Shown here piece by piece: positions 33,724-45,739 of a stretch of DNA of 64,000 nt. The position numbers and the translations under genes are program-made. Each line of letters opens with the position of its first letter. Position 1 is the first letter of the stretch. A model generated the notes under the pieces. The model was given only the letters and a program-made list of their open reading frames with translations. It was not told the origin of the DNA and did no database searches. Origin of the DNA: Zingiber officinale (taxonomy: Eukaryota > Streptophyta > Magnoliopsida > Zingiberales > Zingiberaceae); contig NC_055988.1 of NCBI RefSeq assembly GCF_018446385.1, positions 165,118,209-165,182,208 of the forward strand, written 5' to 3'.

Positions 33724-34600
33724 ATGTCTCAACAAGAAGATTTGAATTCCTCTCACCCGCCTCTTTCAATAGCACAAATTTCTACCTTTGGAAGAGACGG
33801 ATGGAGCAATTTCTAAAAATGGAGATCAACTTGTTGATTATCAATAAAAGAGGTTTTACACCAACAGATTCGAAGAACCTTTAGAAATGGAAAGGTGGAC
33901 CTCTAACATTATAAGCATGGCTCAAGATGATGCTAGGGCCACATGTACTCTCTACTGTAGATTGACGGATGAAGAACTCTACCGGGTCAGAATCTTCGTC
34001 CAAGAACTTATGGAATAAATTGATAGAAATTCACGAGGAAACCTATCCTTCAAAGGTAACAAAAAGCAATCTTAAGTTAAATAATTTATCTAACAATAAA
34101 ATGCAGGACAACGAATTATCTTTCGAAGAATCGGACATGGAGGAACCAAAGCATAGAAGCTTCATAGCACTAACAACAAAAGATCAAATAGCTAAACTCG
34201 AATCTGAGTCCGAAAGAAGCCACAGATCCGCATCCATTTCAAAAGGACCATGAGAGGTAACTTTATTTTCATAATTACAAATGCGTAAAATAATAAAATG
34301 TCTGTTTAAGAAATTGACTAAATCTTATCTTGATACTTTAAAGTTGAATACCTAAGGAGCAAGTCAACTAGAATTCCTTAACTAATCATATTCAAAATGG
34401 AACTTCAACTCAAGTTGCAAAACTTGACGAAAAAAATTCTACCTTGAAAGGTCAAGTGGAGGAACTCAAAAAAATGTTGGAAAAGTTCAACTTGAATTCC
34501 AAGAGTCTGAATATGATGCTTAGGTCCCAACAAGCTATAAACAATAAATTTGGACTCGGATACAAACCTAACATGACAAACAAGTCATATTTATTTTTTT
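33724..34600 (+). pseudogene. gag: SIRE-like copia gag of the outer element, broken
   Basis: It starts at ATG 33724. The frame shifts within the first 20 codons into one reading NSTNFYLWKRRMEQFLKMEI, the copia gag N-terminus. Later blocks are KNLWNKLIEIHEE (about 34003), FIALTTKDQIAKLESESE (about 34165) and a coiled-coil tail ending FGLGYKPN (about 34550), the same order as in the nested element. Stops at about 33883 and 34252, plus shifts, destroy it. The zinc-knuckle part is missing. A decayed stretch up to about 34740 adds no pol domain. Confidence 0.7.
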
Positions 34601-34739
34601 ATTAGTCAAAATGTTAGAAATCAAGTTCAAACATAAGTCCCCAAAGCCTGTTTACTTAACTATAGTGGACCAAATCAATATTGGATTCCCAACCATCAAA
34701 TTCATTACCTAAATAGATCGTATCTAAGTTATGATTCAG

Positions 34740-35245
34740 GGGAGCTAAAAGAAAAATCATCTATCCTTGTTGAATTGATTATTTTAATTTCCAATATGCA
34801 TGCTTAGCTTTATTTCCTTTCTTAATATAAAACGATTAGTTATAAAAAGGTTTAACCAACCTTGACAATATAGCATCAAAATATAATGGATTGGTCGGAA
34901 TGGATAGGGATGATAGTAGGCTAAGGAAACTCTGTCGAAGACATGTCTAAACTGAATCATATGTGTTCATCCTGGTACACTAAACTTAGTGGATCTAACT
35001 AAAGTTAACTCAGTCAAACATGAGGTAGTTAGACCAAAATTTAGTATTAAGTTATTTGAGTTTGTTGTTTTAGGGAAGTTTTGCCTATGCAAGTGGTTAC
35101 TTTAATGATGTTCTTTGTGACTTACCACGGCTTGAAAACTTACCCTATAAACTCCTTCTCAATGAATCCAAAATTGAATTTGAATCTAACAATGGTCAAA
35201 TAGCCTTTTTCAATTAATCAACCAATAATCAACTCAATTTAACAT
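34740..35245 (+). other. Non-coding backbone of the outer element
   Basis: It aligns in order with 14000-14400 of the 11015 element (GGAAACT...CATGTCTA, GTTAGACCAA, GGTTACTTTAATGATG). No ORF. Confidence 0.5.
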
Positions 35246-38132
35246 TGTCACGCCCCAGGGGAGTCCCTGTTCGAAGAAATTTCGACAGCATCTCCCTTTT
35301 ACGGCTGACAATCTGAAACTTCTACAATGCCCTCTGGGCCACATATACCTCGGCCAACACGACCGGAACAATAACAATAATAAAATACAACACAGGCATC
35401 CACGCAGTTCAATAGTTAACAAACTAGAACAGTGATAAGAAGACTCAAAAACAACCCTACTTAACTACACCCATAAAGCACAAATCCGATGTAATAAATC
35501 CACTCACCTCTTCTGCCGTCTAGGCAGACATGTAGCAGAACACATTGAAACCAAATCGATCAACAAATAAAAAAATCCATACAAGATTCAAATGTATCAA
35601 AACAGAACAAGTCTAATAAAGAAGAAACCAAAAGACCAACAAACGTCCTCGTGGTCTGTAGGGGACTAGCGACTGGAACTCTCCGAATAGCATCAACCTG
35701 AAAATAGCAACAGAGGAGGGTGTGAGTCCAACACTCAGCGGGTGACAACTGATATGCATAATAAAAAAAATAACAACTAGCACTAATCATGCGTACAGTC
35801 TCCTGATACAAGAATGATAAATGCAACTGAAATAAGCAAGAGAAAATTATACTAACCAGGACCAGGGTATAAGTATAATAGGGTCGTCAGACCGAGAGGT
35901 ATCAAAATCCTGTATGCATGTCAAACATATGCATCCATCCAAATGCAGCAAATAAATGCAGCAAACACAAACAATAAATGCATCAATGCGTATGATGTCC
36001 ATGATGTGTCCTGGTCACCCCTACTGCCAGTCAGCCGTCTCACACATGATGGTGAGACCGAGTGGGTAGGGTTGTGACAACCATGCACTCTGCCATCACT
36101 GCTCCTGATGAGTGACCGAGTGGACGGGATGCTGTCGGAGTACACCTATCCTCCTACCCCAAATCATAAGTGGGGGAGCGCAATGCTCTCATCTTCCGGT
36201 GCACGATGACGGAGAGGGATCCCTGACGTGCTACCACGCTGCGTCACGCTACCCATGAGTGGACCAACACACCCTGCCTGATAAAAACCACTAACCCATC
36301 AGTGGTTGTGTGTGCAGATCCATGTAACTGGCGATGTGTTCAACAATAATAGAGCCGACTATCGCACAGCATGCAATCATGTGAGATGGTGCATGACACT
36401 AAGCATAGAAAATATCCTGAACATATCCATATATAAAATGTGTACCCTAGAACAATTTGACCAAATCAATGGTCTAGGTACACAGGTCAGATAAGGTATC
36501 AAAACCTAGGTCCTGAACATAATAAAAACATGGTTGTGTCACTACCCCTATAAGCATGTATAATCAAGTAGATACTAACATGAAATGCATAATAAGTAAA
36601 CAAAGCAAACATGTAACAGATCGGGTAGTGACCAACCAAAGTAAATAAGAAACATAATTATTGCTACTTGTTAAAAATACTACTATGCATATCAAATGAC
36701 ATAAAGTCAAAGTACTCGCCTCCAATCGAAAAGTCCAAACCAGTAGTCGAGATACTCGTCTCGCGTCAAAGTCCTGTGTCACAATATTTAGCTTAGCTAA
36801 TTCTATCATGCATCCATTAACTAAACTAAATCCTAATCCATTAATCAATTAGGGTTAGCTTCATTATCCCTAATCATACTATTAGATTAATTCTAAATCT
36901 AAGTTAACAATTATTGCTAACACAACTAGCAATCATCTACAACGAAGATAAATTCCTACACTATACCTCAACCACAGTCGCTGTTGCTCAACAGCAAGGA
37001 TCGTTGTTGCTAGAGCTAATGTGAGCAGTTACTGGATTAAATTGCTGGACCAAGAAAACCCCACAGAGAAGAATGCTTCCTGCTGGAGTTTAAAGCTTTG
37101 CTGCTAGAAAACAAGTAAGCACAGATTCTAGATCATATAATGAAACAACTCATAGCTGGGAACAAATTACACTGTTTGGATCAAGAACAGAAGATCCAAA
37201 ACCAACAACACAAACTTACCTCAACCGTGACCTAAATCCACCGCAAGGAAGAGATGATCAAGAACAGAGGAGAAGATCCCAGCTCTGATCTGGAAATACA
37301 GTAAGAGCTTATCTGAGATCTTCCTCCTAGTCTAGAACAAGAAGAAAATCACAACAAGGGCAATCAATCAAACGAAATCCCTAATTCCATAGCTAGTTAG
37401 ATCGCCTACCTTAAGGATCACTGCTAGGGCACGGTGGAGAGGTGGGAAGAAAAGATCGACGTCGATGCCCGATGATCGACGTCGATGCCCGGCAATCGAC
37501 ACACGGTGGCGCGGCCTCAAGTGGTGGCAACGCTGTGCAGAGATGCGACAAAGAGGAACAAATCTAGGGCAGAGGAGTTTGGCCAGCGCTAGGGCTGAGG
37601 CGACAAGGCGCTGGTCGGACCCGGTGGCCGGCGGAGGTGGATCGGCGTCGGTGCGCAGATCCGAAGAGGGGAAGGGCGGCGCCAGTAGATGTCGGGCGGC
37701 GCTCAAGTGTCGGCAAGGAGAAGACGTCAGCGGCACGGGGTTCAGAATGGATGAGAAGGAGAGGGGATCGGGCAAATGAAGAGAAGGGAGATCGACCGTG
37801 GCGAGGAAGAGGAAGCGAAACCCTTGCCGAGGGGTTAAATTGCGAGGGGGAGGAGGAACCGCCGACGATTAGGGCACGAGAGGGGGACGGATCGAGCGGC
37901 TCAGCGCGAGGAGGGCAGAAACGAAGGAAAAGAGAAAATAAAAGAAAAAGAAATAAAAATAGAAATAGAAAAAGGAATTCCTCGTTTAAATGGGGTAACC
38001 TAAATAGGCTTTCCGGAGCCCAATTTTCATCCCCTTAAACTCGTCCATACGAGCTCCGAAAAATTCTCGAAAAATTCCTAAAAATTATGAAAATTTCCGT
38101 TACGGTGATTCACCCATTTTCGGTATTTTACA
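35246..38132 (+). mobile_element. Ty3-type solo LTR, 2887 bp, TSD AACAT/AGCAT
   Basis: It begins TGTCACGCCCCAGG and ends TCGGTATTTTACA, flanked by AACAT (35241-35245) and AGCAT (38133-38137), one mismatch apart. The last 700 bp shift from GC-rich (37440-37930, spurious ORFs on both strands) to GCTCCGAAAAATTC, as in the LTR at 1-2193. No internal region follows. The ORFs 35234-38038 reported inside are not genes. Ty3 assignment rests on the overall character of the termini. Confidence 0.8.
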
Positions 38133-38524
38133 AGCATCAATAATAATCAAAACTAATAATTAAAAGAAATCATTTGATTCAAAATCAATCAATCAGTTAA
38201 TTAATTTAAAATAATTATGAAAATCAATATTAATTACTTTAATTAATTTAAAATTAATTAATTACTTAATCTAGATTAATTATTCAACCTCTTAAATTAA
38301 TCAACTTAATTAATTAATTATTTTAATCCCAAATTAATTTAAATTTAATCAATCAAATATTATAATTAATTAAATTTTATTAATCATAAATTAATTCAAA
38401 ATTAATTGATAAACCTAAATAATAATTAATCAATTGAATCAATCTATTCGAAACCAACCTTAATTTATCCTTAATTAAGTTCAACTTAAATAACCCAATA
38501 ATCAGACTATTTATTAATCTATCA

Positions 38525-38564
<40 letters not shown>

Positions 38565-39100
38565 TAACTTAATTAATCTAAAATCAACTTAAATAAGTTT
38601 TAACTTAATAATTTAAATTAAACAATGTAATTAATCCACAATTAATTATTAACATAATTAATAATAATCCATAATTAATTAATTAATTTTAAGCCTAATT
38701 AATAATAAAGTTTAAACTTAATCCTTAATTAACTTCAACCTAATTAATTTAATTCTCAATCAATTTGAAATTATTTAAACTTAACATAATTCAAAATTTA
38801 TTTTAACCTAATTAACTTAAAATGAAATTAAATTATTAACAATTAATCAATCTCAATTTAATTAATTCTAAATTAATTTAAACAATCAATTAATCTTATT
38901 GATAATAAATTAATTAAAAATCAATTAACTATTTTAAGATAATCAATTAAGTTTAACTTAATATAAACTAATTAAATTGATTTAAATAATTAACTTAAAA
39001 ATCAACTTATTAATCCTTAATTAATCAATTAACTTTACCAATTAACCTTAACCATTCTAAATTAATTGATCCTAAATTAATATTTGATCCTAATGTAAAA
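38133..39100. repeat. AATTAATTA low-complexity region
   Basis: Almost pure A/T sequence with AATTAATTAAA words and a perfect (AAT)n microsatellite at about 38525-38563. By position it is the continuation of the outer gag-only element, comparable to 14400-16260. No gene, and the 3' LTR of that element was not found. Confidence 0.6.
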
Positions 39101-39477
39101 AAAATTGGGCCATTAGTCTTAACACTTCATCCCATCCCTCTTTTCTTAAACATTTTGGATGAAGTGGCTAGAAATTTTGAGCGATCGCCGAACCATGCAC
39201 TCTCCGCTTACTGAGGAGATTTAAGCTACGATAGCCGCCCATGTACGGCGGTACGGGAAGATTTTTGGAGGAGGCATAGCCTTGATTGTGGCTGGCCTTT
39301 GCCACAGCTCGCCCAGTAGCTTTGTTATTTTTTTTTTCATTTTTTTCCTTTTCCCCTTTGATGCCTTCCGTTCCTTTCCGTAGGGATGTGTTATTCATCT
39401 CTAGATTTTATTTTCCTTTCCCTCCCTTCACTTCAAAGGATAGAGATTTCTTTCCTTTCTCCATCCACACTTTGAAG
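39100..39477. other. Spacer without recognised feature
   Basis: Mixed sequence with a T-rich run (39327-39360). ORFs on both strands have no recognised family. Confidence 0.35.
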
Positions 39478-39915
39478 GGGACATGATCTTCTGGACCCAT
39501 TTTCCCTGGTCCACCCCTGGACCACACGGCTGATATAAAACTTTCCTCTCACGTGACAAACACGTGCACGCGCTAACGCTCCAAAAGTCCCAAAAGCCCT
39601 AGCCTCTCGAACTCTCCTCCCTCCACCGTCGTCTGCGGCCTCCCTCCCTCCGAGATGTTGTGTCCCTCCAGCAACCCCCTCCCTCCGACGTTGCCGACCT
39701 CCAGCGGCCTCCTTCCAGCGGGAGGGAGACAGCGGGAGAGGGAGACGGCGCTAGGAAGGTGAGGAGGACGGACGGGAAGAAGTGGAGATGCTCAAGAGAG
39801 GTTGTGGTAGGCCAAAAGTGTTGAAAACTGGCCTTTCCACACCTTCAGTGTTGCTGGCTCAAGAGAACCATCTCAACCTGCCTAGACCTTTGGCCACACC
39901 GAATACGCATTCTCT
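39478..39915 (+). repeat. Left 438-bp inverted repeat
   Basis: Inward-facing promoter-like arm with TATAAAA at about 39534 and a GC-rich 39600-39780. An ORF from 39788 (MLKRGCGRPKVLKTG...) occurs in both arms; whether it is translated is unknown. Confidence 0.8.
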
Positions 39916-40972
39916 TGTAGATAAAAAAAACATATTGATCAGTAAAAGCAACATTTACCTTTTAGGATGAAAAGTAAATATCATAGAATAAAAACATCAG
40001 ATTGATTAAATAGTTATCTGTACCATCACAATCAGTATCTTTGCCAACCTAGATAGTTGGGACCAATGTTTAAGGACTGTTCCACGCCAAATTTTCAATC
40101 CACATCATATTATGCCGACACATAACAGCAGGCATCAAAATACGCCAAGATGAATCTGGATGAGTTGTTTACTTCAAATGACAAAATAAATTTATATAAC
40201 TTTTACTCTTAATACTTTTACTCCAATAATCTTCTTCTACTTAGCTATTTTACTTTTATTTATAAAAAAAAAGACTACAACAAATTAAATAATCAATTTT
40301 AGAGAAACAAACTACAAAAAAAAAAAAAACTTGAATTCATATTCTTCTTAACACGTATTGAAGTAGGTAACACTGGAGAGGAGAGATGATTTATGACAAT
40401 TAATATATAGTAGAACAGTATGTTTTGATCATACCATCAAGCACAAAACGAGATTTTAAATTATAATTGTGACAAATATGACTTGATGACAATGATTCAT
40501 CAATCACAATACTTCAGCCATTTAAGTGTGCCAGTTTTTCAAGCCTAATACAAATATCATGTAAGTGTTGCTCCCTCATCAGGTGAAAATAAAGTACAAC
40601 CAAATACAATGATCTTTCTAGCCACTAAAAAATCTTTAGGTTAAGACAATCCATGACCTTACCTTTGCACCAAGTTTAACTAACAATCAGGCTTGATAGA
40701 GTACAATCTAAAAAAATGTATCATAATTCATCAATAGATGAAGGTAGCATGAGTGTTATGGCAATTGATGCACCTTTTCAACAATATTAAAATTGAATTA
40801 TTAACAATAATTACTTCCCACTTAGTCAAAATGCAGAGCTTGAAAAGGTTTGTCAATTCTTAGGACAGGATTGAAACATTAGTTGTCTGAGTAACAAAAT
40901 CTACAAGGCATATACTTGTTCTGGCATGCCATGAAAAAATTCTAGTGAAGTTTCAAGTGTTACCTCCGGTCC

Positions 40973-41410
40973 AGAGAATGCGTATTCGGTGTGGCCAAAG
41001 GTCTAGGCAGGTTGAGATGGTTCTCTTGAGCCAGCAACACTGAAGGTGTGGAAAGGCCAGTTTTCAACACTTTTGGCCTACCACAACCTCTCTTGAGCAT
41101 CTCCACTTCTTCTCGTCCGTCCTCCTCACCTTCCTAGCGTCGTCTCCCTCTCCCGCTGCCTCCCTCCCGCTGGAAGGAGGCCGCTGGAGGTCGGCAACGT
41201 CGGAGGGAGGGGGCTGCTGGAGGGACACAACATCTCGGAGGGAGGGAGGCCGCAGACGATGGTGGAGGGAGGAGAGTTCGAGAGGCTAGGGCTTTTGGGA
41301 CTTTTGGAGTGTTAGCGCGTGCACGTGTTTGTCACGTGAGAGGAAAATTTTATATCAGCCGTGTGGTCCAGGGACGGACCAGGGAAAATGGGTCCAGAAG
41401 ATCCGGTCCC
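40973..41410 (-). repeat. Right 438-bp inverted repeat
   Basis: Mirror of the left arm, with TATAAAA near 41354 on the minus strand. Transcription from both arms would converge. Confidence 0.8.
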
Positions 41411-41860
41411 AACTATAGGCCACTGTAATGCTAATGCATCAACTGGATTTAGATGTGAATATAATTTGTATAAATAAATATTAAATATTTGGGTTGAATC
41501 TATAAAATTGAGATATGAGACGTAGTTAATCGAGAAGAGAAGTACTTTTTCCGAATAATCTTCTCCATGCTTTTACTTTTGATATTCCTTCTCTCTATTT
41601 GATATTCTATATTAATATTAAAAATATTTAATTGATTATTTAACAAAGGGATAATCATGCTATAAAGATTTTATTAGTATCAAAATAAATATAAAAAACG
41701 ACTTCAACTCATGGGTGTAAACCCCAAAATATTCTCAACTAAAATATATTATGCTAAATTAATAAAAAAACCGACTCAAGATAAGCTTAACTTATAAAAA
41801 AGCAAGTCAACTTGTTATGCTAAACATTATCAAAACAGAGGCTGTTTGGGGAAAGGATTT
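41411..41860. other. AT-rich intergenic DNA
   Basis: No recognised feature. Confidence 0.4.
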
Positions 41861-41869
41861 AACTTTCTT

Positions 41870-42330
41870 TTTTCTAATTTATATTAGAATTTTGGTATAC
41901 CAAATTTTTATTATAACAGAATTTTGATATATTAAATTTCTGGTATATTGAAATTCTGATATTCATACTATTTAAAGTAAATTTTTTATATCAATACGGA
42001 ATACCAAAAATAAATTTTTGGTATATCAAAATTCTGATATTCATACCGTTTAGATTAAATTACTGTTTAGAGTAAATTTTTGGTATTATACCGAAAATGA
42101 ATTTTCGATATACCGAAATTTTGATATTTATATCGTTTAGAGTAAATTTTCGGTATCGGTAAGATATAATGAAAATTTTACTAAAAATTATCTACCGATA
42201 CCAACACTAAAACTTTTGGTACGGTATTATACCGTATTAAAATTTTTTGTATACCATAAAATCGGTTTAGTTCGGTAAATTTTAATACGATATGTAAGAT
42301 ATATCAAAATTTTGATATTTTACTCTACCT
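41870..42330. repeat. Degenerate repeats of GGTATATCAAAATTCTGATAT and TACCGAAAATT
   Basis: Four or more units combine ATTTTTGGTATA, TCAAAATTCTGATATTCATA and CCGTTTAGAGTAAAT. Many half-units are inverted relative to each other (TACCGAAA and TTTCGGTA), so folded structures are likely. Origin unknown. Confidence 0.5.
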
Positions 42331-42339
42331 CTACTCATA

Positions 42340-43855
42340 CGACACCACACCATGTCTATCTCAACGATTAATCAAACTCTATAATTATATATATATATAT
42401 AGCAATTAAGTTCGACATCTAGTAATCAAGGACTAAGAGAACAACTCGGTCAAGAGATTAGAAAATAGCAACCGTATGAAAATGCTGTTGCAAAATTAAA
42501 AACATTAAAGTTTGGGTGATTAAAAAAATATTAATTGAATTGTAACTCTATTTCTATTTGAAGTACTGCAATGCAGGGGGCATGGGGCCCATGAGCATGA
42601 GAGGGATATGCTCTGGCATGAAGCGATAAAAGAAATGAAGAGGATTAGAGGAAGCTAGAAAAGAGGGGGGCATAGGTGAGGAGGCAATAATCATCGATGA
42701 GGCTAAAATAGTAGCACAGTGACCCTTATAAGTATATCTTCAAGTGAAAATTTTCTTACAACCAAGATTTAAATAAAAATTATTCATAGAATATGATTAA
42801 ATTGTGGAGAGAGTGCGAGAGAAAAAAAAATCTCGTTCCATTTTAATTAAGTTGTATACTATACACCCATGATTTTGTCGATGCTTAGCAATTATAAAAT
42901 CATTCCCAGTACGCCGCCTTCATGTGTCCACTAAATCACAGCAAGATGAGATCTATCCTTGTTTTCAAAAATATTAAAGGGAGTCACGTTATTTTATTTA
43001 AGTTTATTTAATTCTAGCCTTTTAATTTTGTTATTTATTTCTAGCGTGAACATATAATTTTTGTTTGAATAACATACATATAAAATAACACTATAAATTA
43101 ATTATTTTAAATTCTACAAAATGTAAAATATAATATATGATTATATAAAATAATTATAAAATTAATTATATATGTATACTTTATATATTTTAACTAAAGT
43201 ATTTATCTATTTTAATGCCATTAATATCCAACAAATGATGAGCCAAACCCATCTAAAATTTTGATATCTATTTTAATTTTTGTAAATATATATTGTACAT
43301 ATATAAATTTAATGTATTTAATATTTTCATAAATTAAATTTCTTTACATAATATACATATCATTTATTAAATAATATAATAATGGACATTTTGAAATTGT
43401 AATTATATTGGAGAAAAATGGTCCGCAATGCACCATTCATAAAAATTGTATAACTAAAAATTGTTTTGTAGATATTTGAGAGACTATTTAGCTCTATCGC
43501 TACACCATAGTCTGAGGGTATTATCTAGCAAATCAATGATTTTTACCCTTAATTAAAATAAAAAAATAAAATTAAAATTCATTTATCCACTTTAAAAAGA
43601 GTAACTAACAAATTATACTTAAAAAAAACTAAGTGGTATTTAGACCAAAGTTAATTGGATTAAAATATCAAAGAATAATGATTAATAATTGATTTTATTA
43701 TTTATTTTATTACTTTTTAAGAATAAAAAGCTATATCATTTTGACAAACAAAATATCATTGGATCATCGTTATTTTATATATATATATATATACTAGTGA
43801 TCGTGTACACGCACGTCTGAATTATTTGGGTCTTTGAAAATCCGAATTGTTTGAA
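42340..43855. other. AT-rich intergenic DNA with TA microsatellites
   Basis: (TA)n runs lie at about 42388-42402 and 43775-43792. No gene or mobile-element ends were recognised. Confidence 0.45.
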
Positions 43856-43859
43856 TTTT

Positions 43860-43954
43860 CGAGTGTCACCCTTACGTTCAGAAGCAAGAATTAATTATTT
43901 GTGTAAGATTCGTCAGACTCATGCAATAGTGCAATAATGTAAGGGTGACGCTCG
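43860..43954. repeat. Imperfect inverted repeat, ~16-bp arms
   Basis: CGAGTGTCACCCTTAC (43860-43875) and GTAAGGGTGACGCTCG (43939-43954) pair at 14 or more positions around a loop of about 60 nt. It lies 29 bp from the solo LTR at 43983. Confidence 0.6.
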
Positions 43955-44579
43955 AGAATCCTAGCAACAAACTACTATAAAGTGTTAGGATCCTTCGTAC
44001 GGAGGCTAGAGAGGGGGGTGTGAATAGCCGACCCCAAATCGTCGTTTCTTTCTACAAAACGTGTTAGCGCAGCAGAAAATAAACACAGAAACGAAAGGGA
44101 AAGAAGACAAACCTCAAACAAACCGATGTAACGAGGTTCGGAGATAAACTCCTACTCCTCGGTGTGTCCGTAAGGTGGACGAAGCCTATCAATCCGTCGG
44201 TGGATGAGTCCCCGGAGAACCGGCTAATAAATGCTCCTTGTGGGTGGAAAAACCTCGCCACAATACTTGTAACAACAAGAAAAGAGTACAAGGAAAGCAA
44301 GAAGCAAATACAAACAACAATATGAATGCAACACTCGCTTGCCTTCTCTGTCGATCGGAGGCGATGAAGCAGCAACTTCACAACCCAAACGCAGCAGCTG
44401 ATCGACGACTGGAAGCTCACGCGAAGCTTCGGAAGCGAGCTCAACAAAGCTCAGAACCTCAGAGCACAGAAGCAGAAGCTTCAATCCAAGGAAGGAGGCT
44501 CGCAGCAGCAGCCCTCCTTTTATAACCTGCGAAGAAAGCGAAGAAACACAGAAGAAATCTAGCCGTTGCGTCGCAACGG

Positions 44580-44890
44580 CTAGTTCGTGGACCGACCGAT
44601 CAGTTCATATGGATCGGTCCACGGACCGATCCATTCCCTAGCCTTCAGTTCCGTCTCTAATCGGTCCATGGACCGATCGGGAACCTCCGATCGATCCACG
44701 GACCGATCGGCTGATGCATCGACTGTCCCCACTGGGTCCGTGGACCGATCGGGCTTCTTCTCCCGAACTTCTTTGCGCCTCGATCGTTGTCGATCGGTCA
44801 CCGATCGGTAACCAGACCGATCAGAACTTCCCTCGATCGGTCCGGTGACCGATCGGGCGTTGACCTGATCGGTCCCTGACCGATCCAAAC
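44580..44890 (-). promoter_or_regulatory. CGGTCC-nn-GGACCGATCGG palindrome array upstream of the LTR TATA box
   Basis: About eight palindromes centred on CGGTCCATGGACCG, CGGTCCACGGACCG, GGTCACCGATCGG and close variants fill 300 bp, directly upstream (on the minus strand) of TATAAAAGG at 44517-44526. Confidence 0.75.
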
Positions 44891-45124
44891 TCCGACCTAA
44901 ACCTCGGGCTTCTACACCAACATCCGGTCAACCTTGACTGTTGGTTCATCATTCTTAGCTGGTCACTCCCTTGACTGCTAGAATTCTCCACCAAGTGTTC
45001 GGTCAATCCTTTGACCCACTGGGCTTTCCTTCGTGCAAGTATCCGATCACTCCCTTGATCTACTTGGACTTCCCAACACCAGATGTCCGATCACCCTTGA
45101 TCCATCTGGATTTTCCCTTGCCCG

Positions 45125-45350
45125 GCTTCACTCACCAGGACTTTCACCTAGCTTCACTTACTAGGGTTTTTACCTGGCTTCACTCACTAGGATTTCCAAT
45201 CTGCCTGGCTTCACTCACCAGGACTTCCAAACTGCCTGGCTTCACTCACCAGGACTTTCCTGAATGCCTAGCTTCACTCACCAGGACTTCCACTTTCACC
45301 TAGCTTCACTCGCTAGGATTTTCACCTGGCTTCACTCACCAGGACTTTCC
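45125..45350 (-). repeat. About nine tandem units of CTTCACTCACCAGGACTTTCC
   Basis: The unit length is 23-32 bp. Reading the LTR strand, each is GGAAAGTCCTGGTGAGTGAAG, the same theme as at 32100-32220 in the outer plus-strand LTR. Confidence 0.7.
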
Positions 45351-45739
45351 ACATCCGGTCCAGAGAACGAGCTACCGAGCCCTCTCTGACCACAGTCCGG
45401 AGAACGAGCTACCGAGCCCTCTCCGTCTTCCCATGTGCCAAACTTCCATACTTGGACTTCTCCGTGCCAAGTCTCCATACTTGGACTTTCTCCCGTGCCA
45501 AGCTCCCTGCTTGGACTTTTCCGAGTCAGGTCAACTCACCTCGGGTCAACCAGGTCAACCTTGACCACGAGTTGCACCCACAATCTCCCAAGCTTGTATC
45601 CTTGTCAAACATCAAGATACAACTTTTCTGTTCACGTCAAACATCGTCATAACTCGTCAAACATCAAAACATAACTCGAGTCAAGTCAACTCGAGTCTGG
45701 TCAACAGGTCAACCTTGACCTAAGGTTGCACCAACATAA

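Larger units (their letters stand above)
39478..41410. mobile_element. Element with 438-bp terminal inverted repeats (MULE-like or foldback)
   Basis: 39478-39915 and the reverse complement of 40973-41410 are about 97% identical over 438 bp, by eye about 11 differences. The outer ends read GGGACATGATCTTCTGG and GGGACCGGATCTTCTGG. Each arm contains, reading inward, a GATATAAAA box, a CACGTG-rich stretch and a GC-rich leader with CCCTCCCTCCGAGATG, like a plant promoter and 5' UTR. The 1.06 kb between the arms has no credible ORF and no transposase. No clear 9-bp target duplication was seen, so Mutator assignment is open; an inverted duplication of a gene start is the alternative. Confidence 0.7.
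43983..45736 (-). mobile_element. SIRE-like solo LTR, 1754 bp, TSD TAAAG
   Basis: On the minus strand it runs from TGTTGGTGCAACC (45736) to GGATCCTAACA (43983). TAAAG flanks both ends (43978-43982, 45737-45741). It carries hairpin units with covarying arms (45430-45520), CTTCACTCACCAGGACTTTCC repeats (45125-45350), a 36-bp-class direct repeat (GTCCGGAGAACGAGC..., 45355-45425), CGGTCCATGGACCG palindromes (44580-44890), TATAAAAGG on the minus strand (44517-44526) and a CCCCCC run near its 3' end. No internal region remains. ORFs within it are not genes. Confidence 0.88.

Noticed and set aside
37368..38038. Overlapping GC-rich ORFs on both strands
   Set aside because: They sit in the GC-rich end of the Ty3 solo LTR; open frames reflect low stop-codon frequency in GC-rich DNA.
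44064..45674. Several ORFs in the minus-strand solo LTR
   Set aside because: They follow tandem repeats and palindromes of the LTR and have low-complexity peptides.
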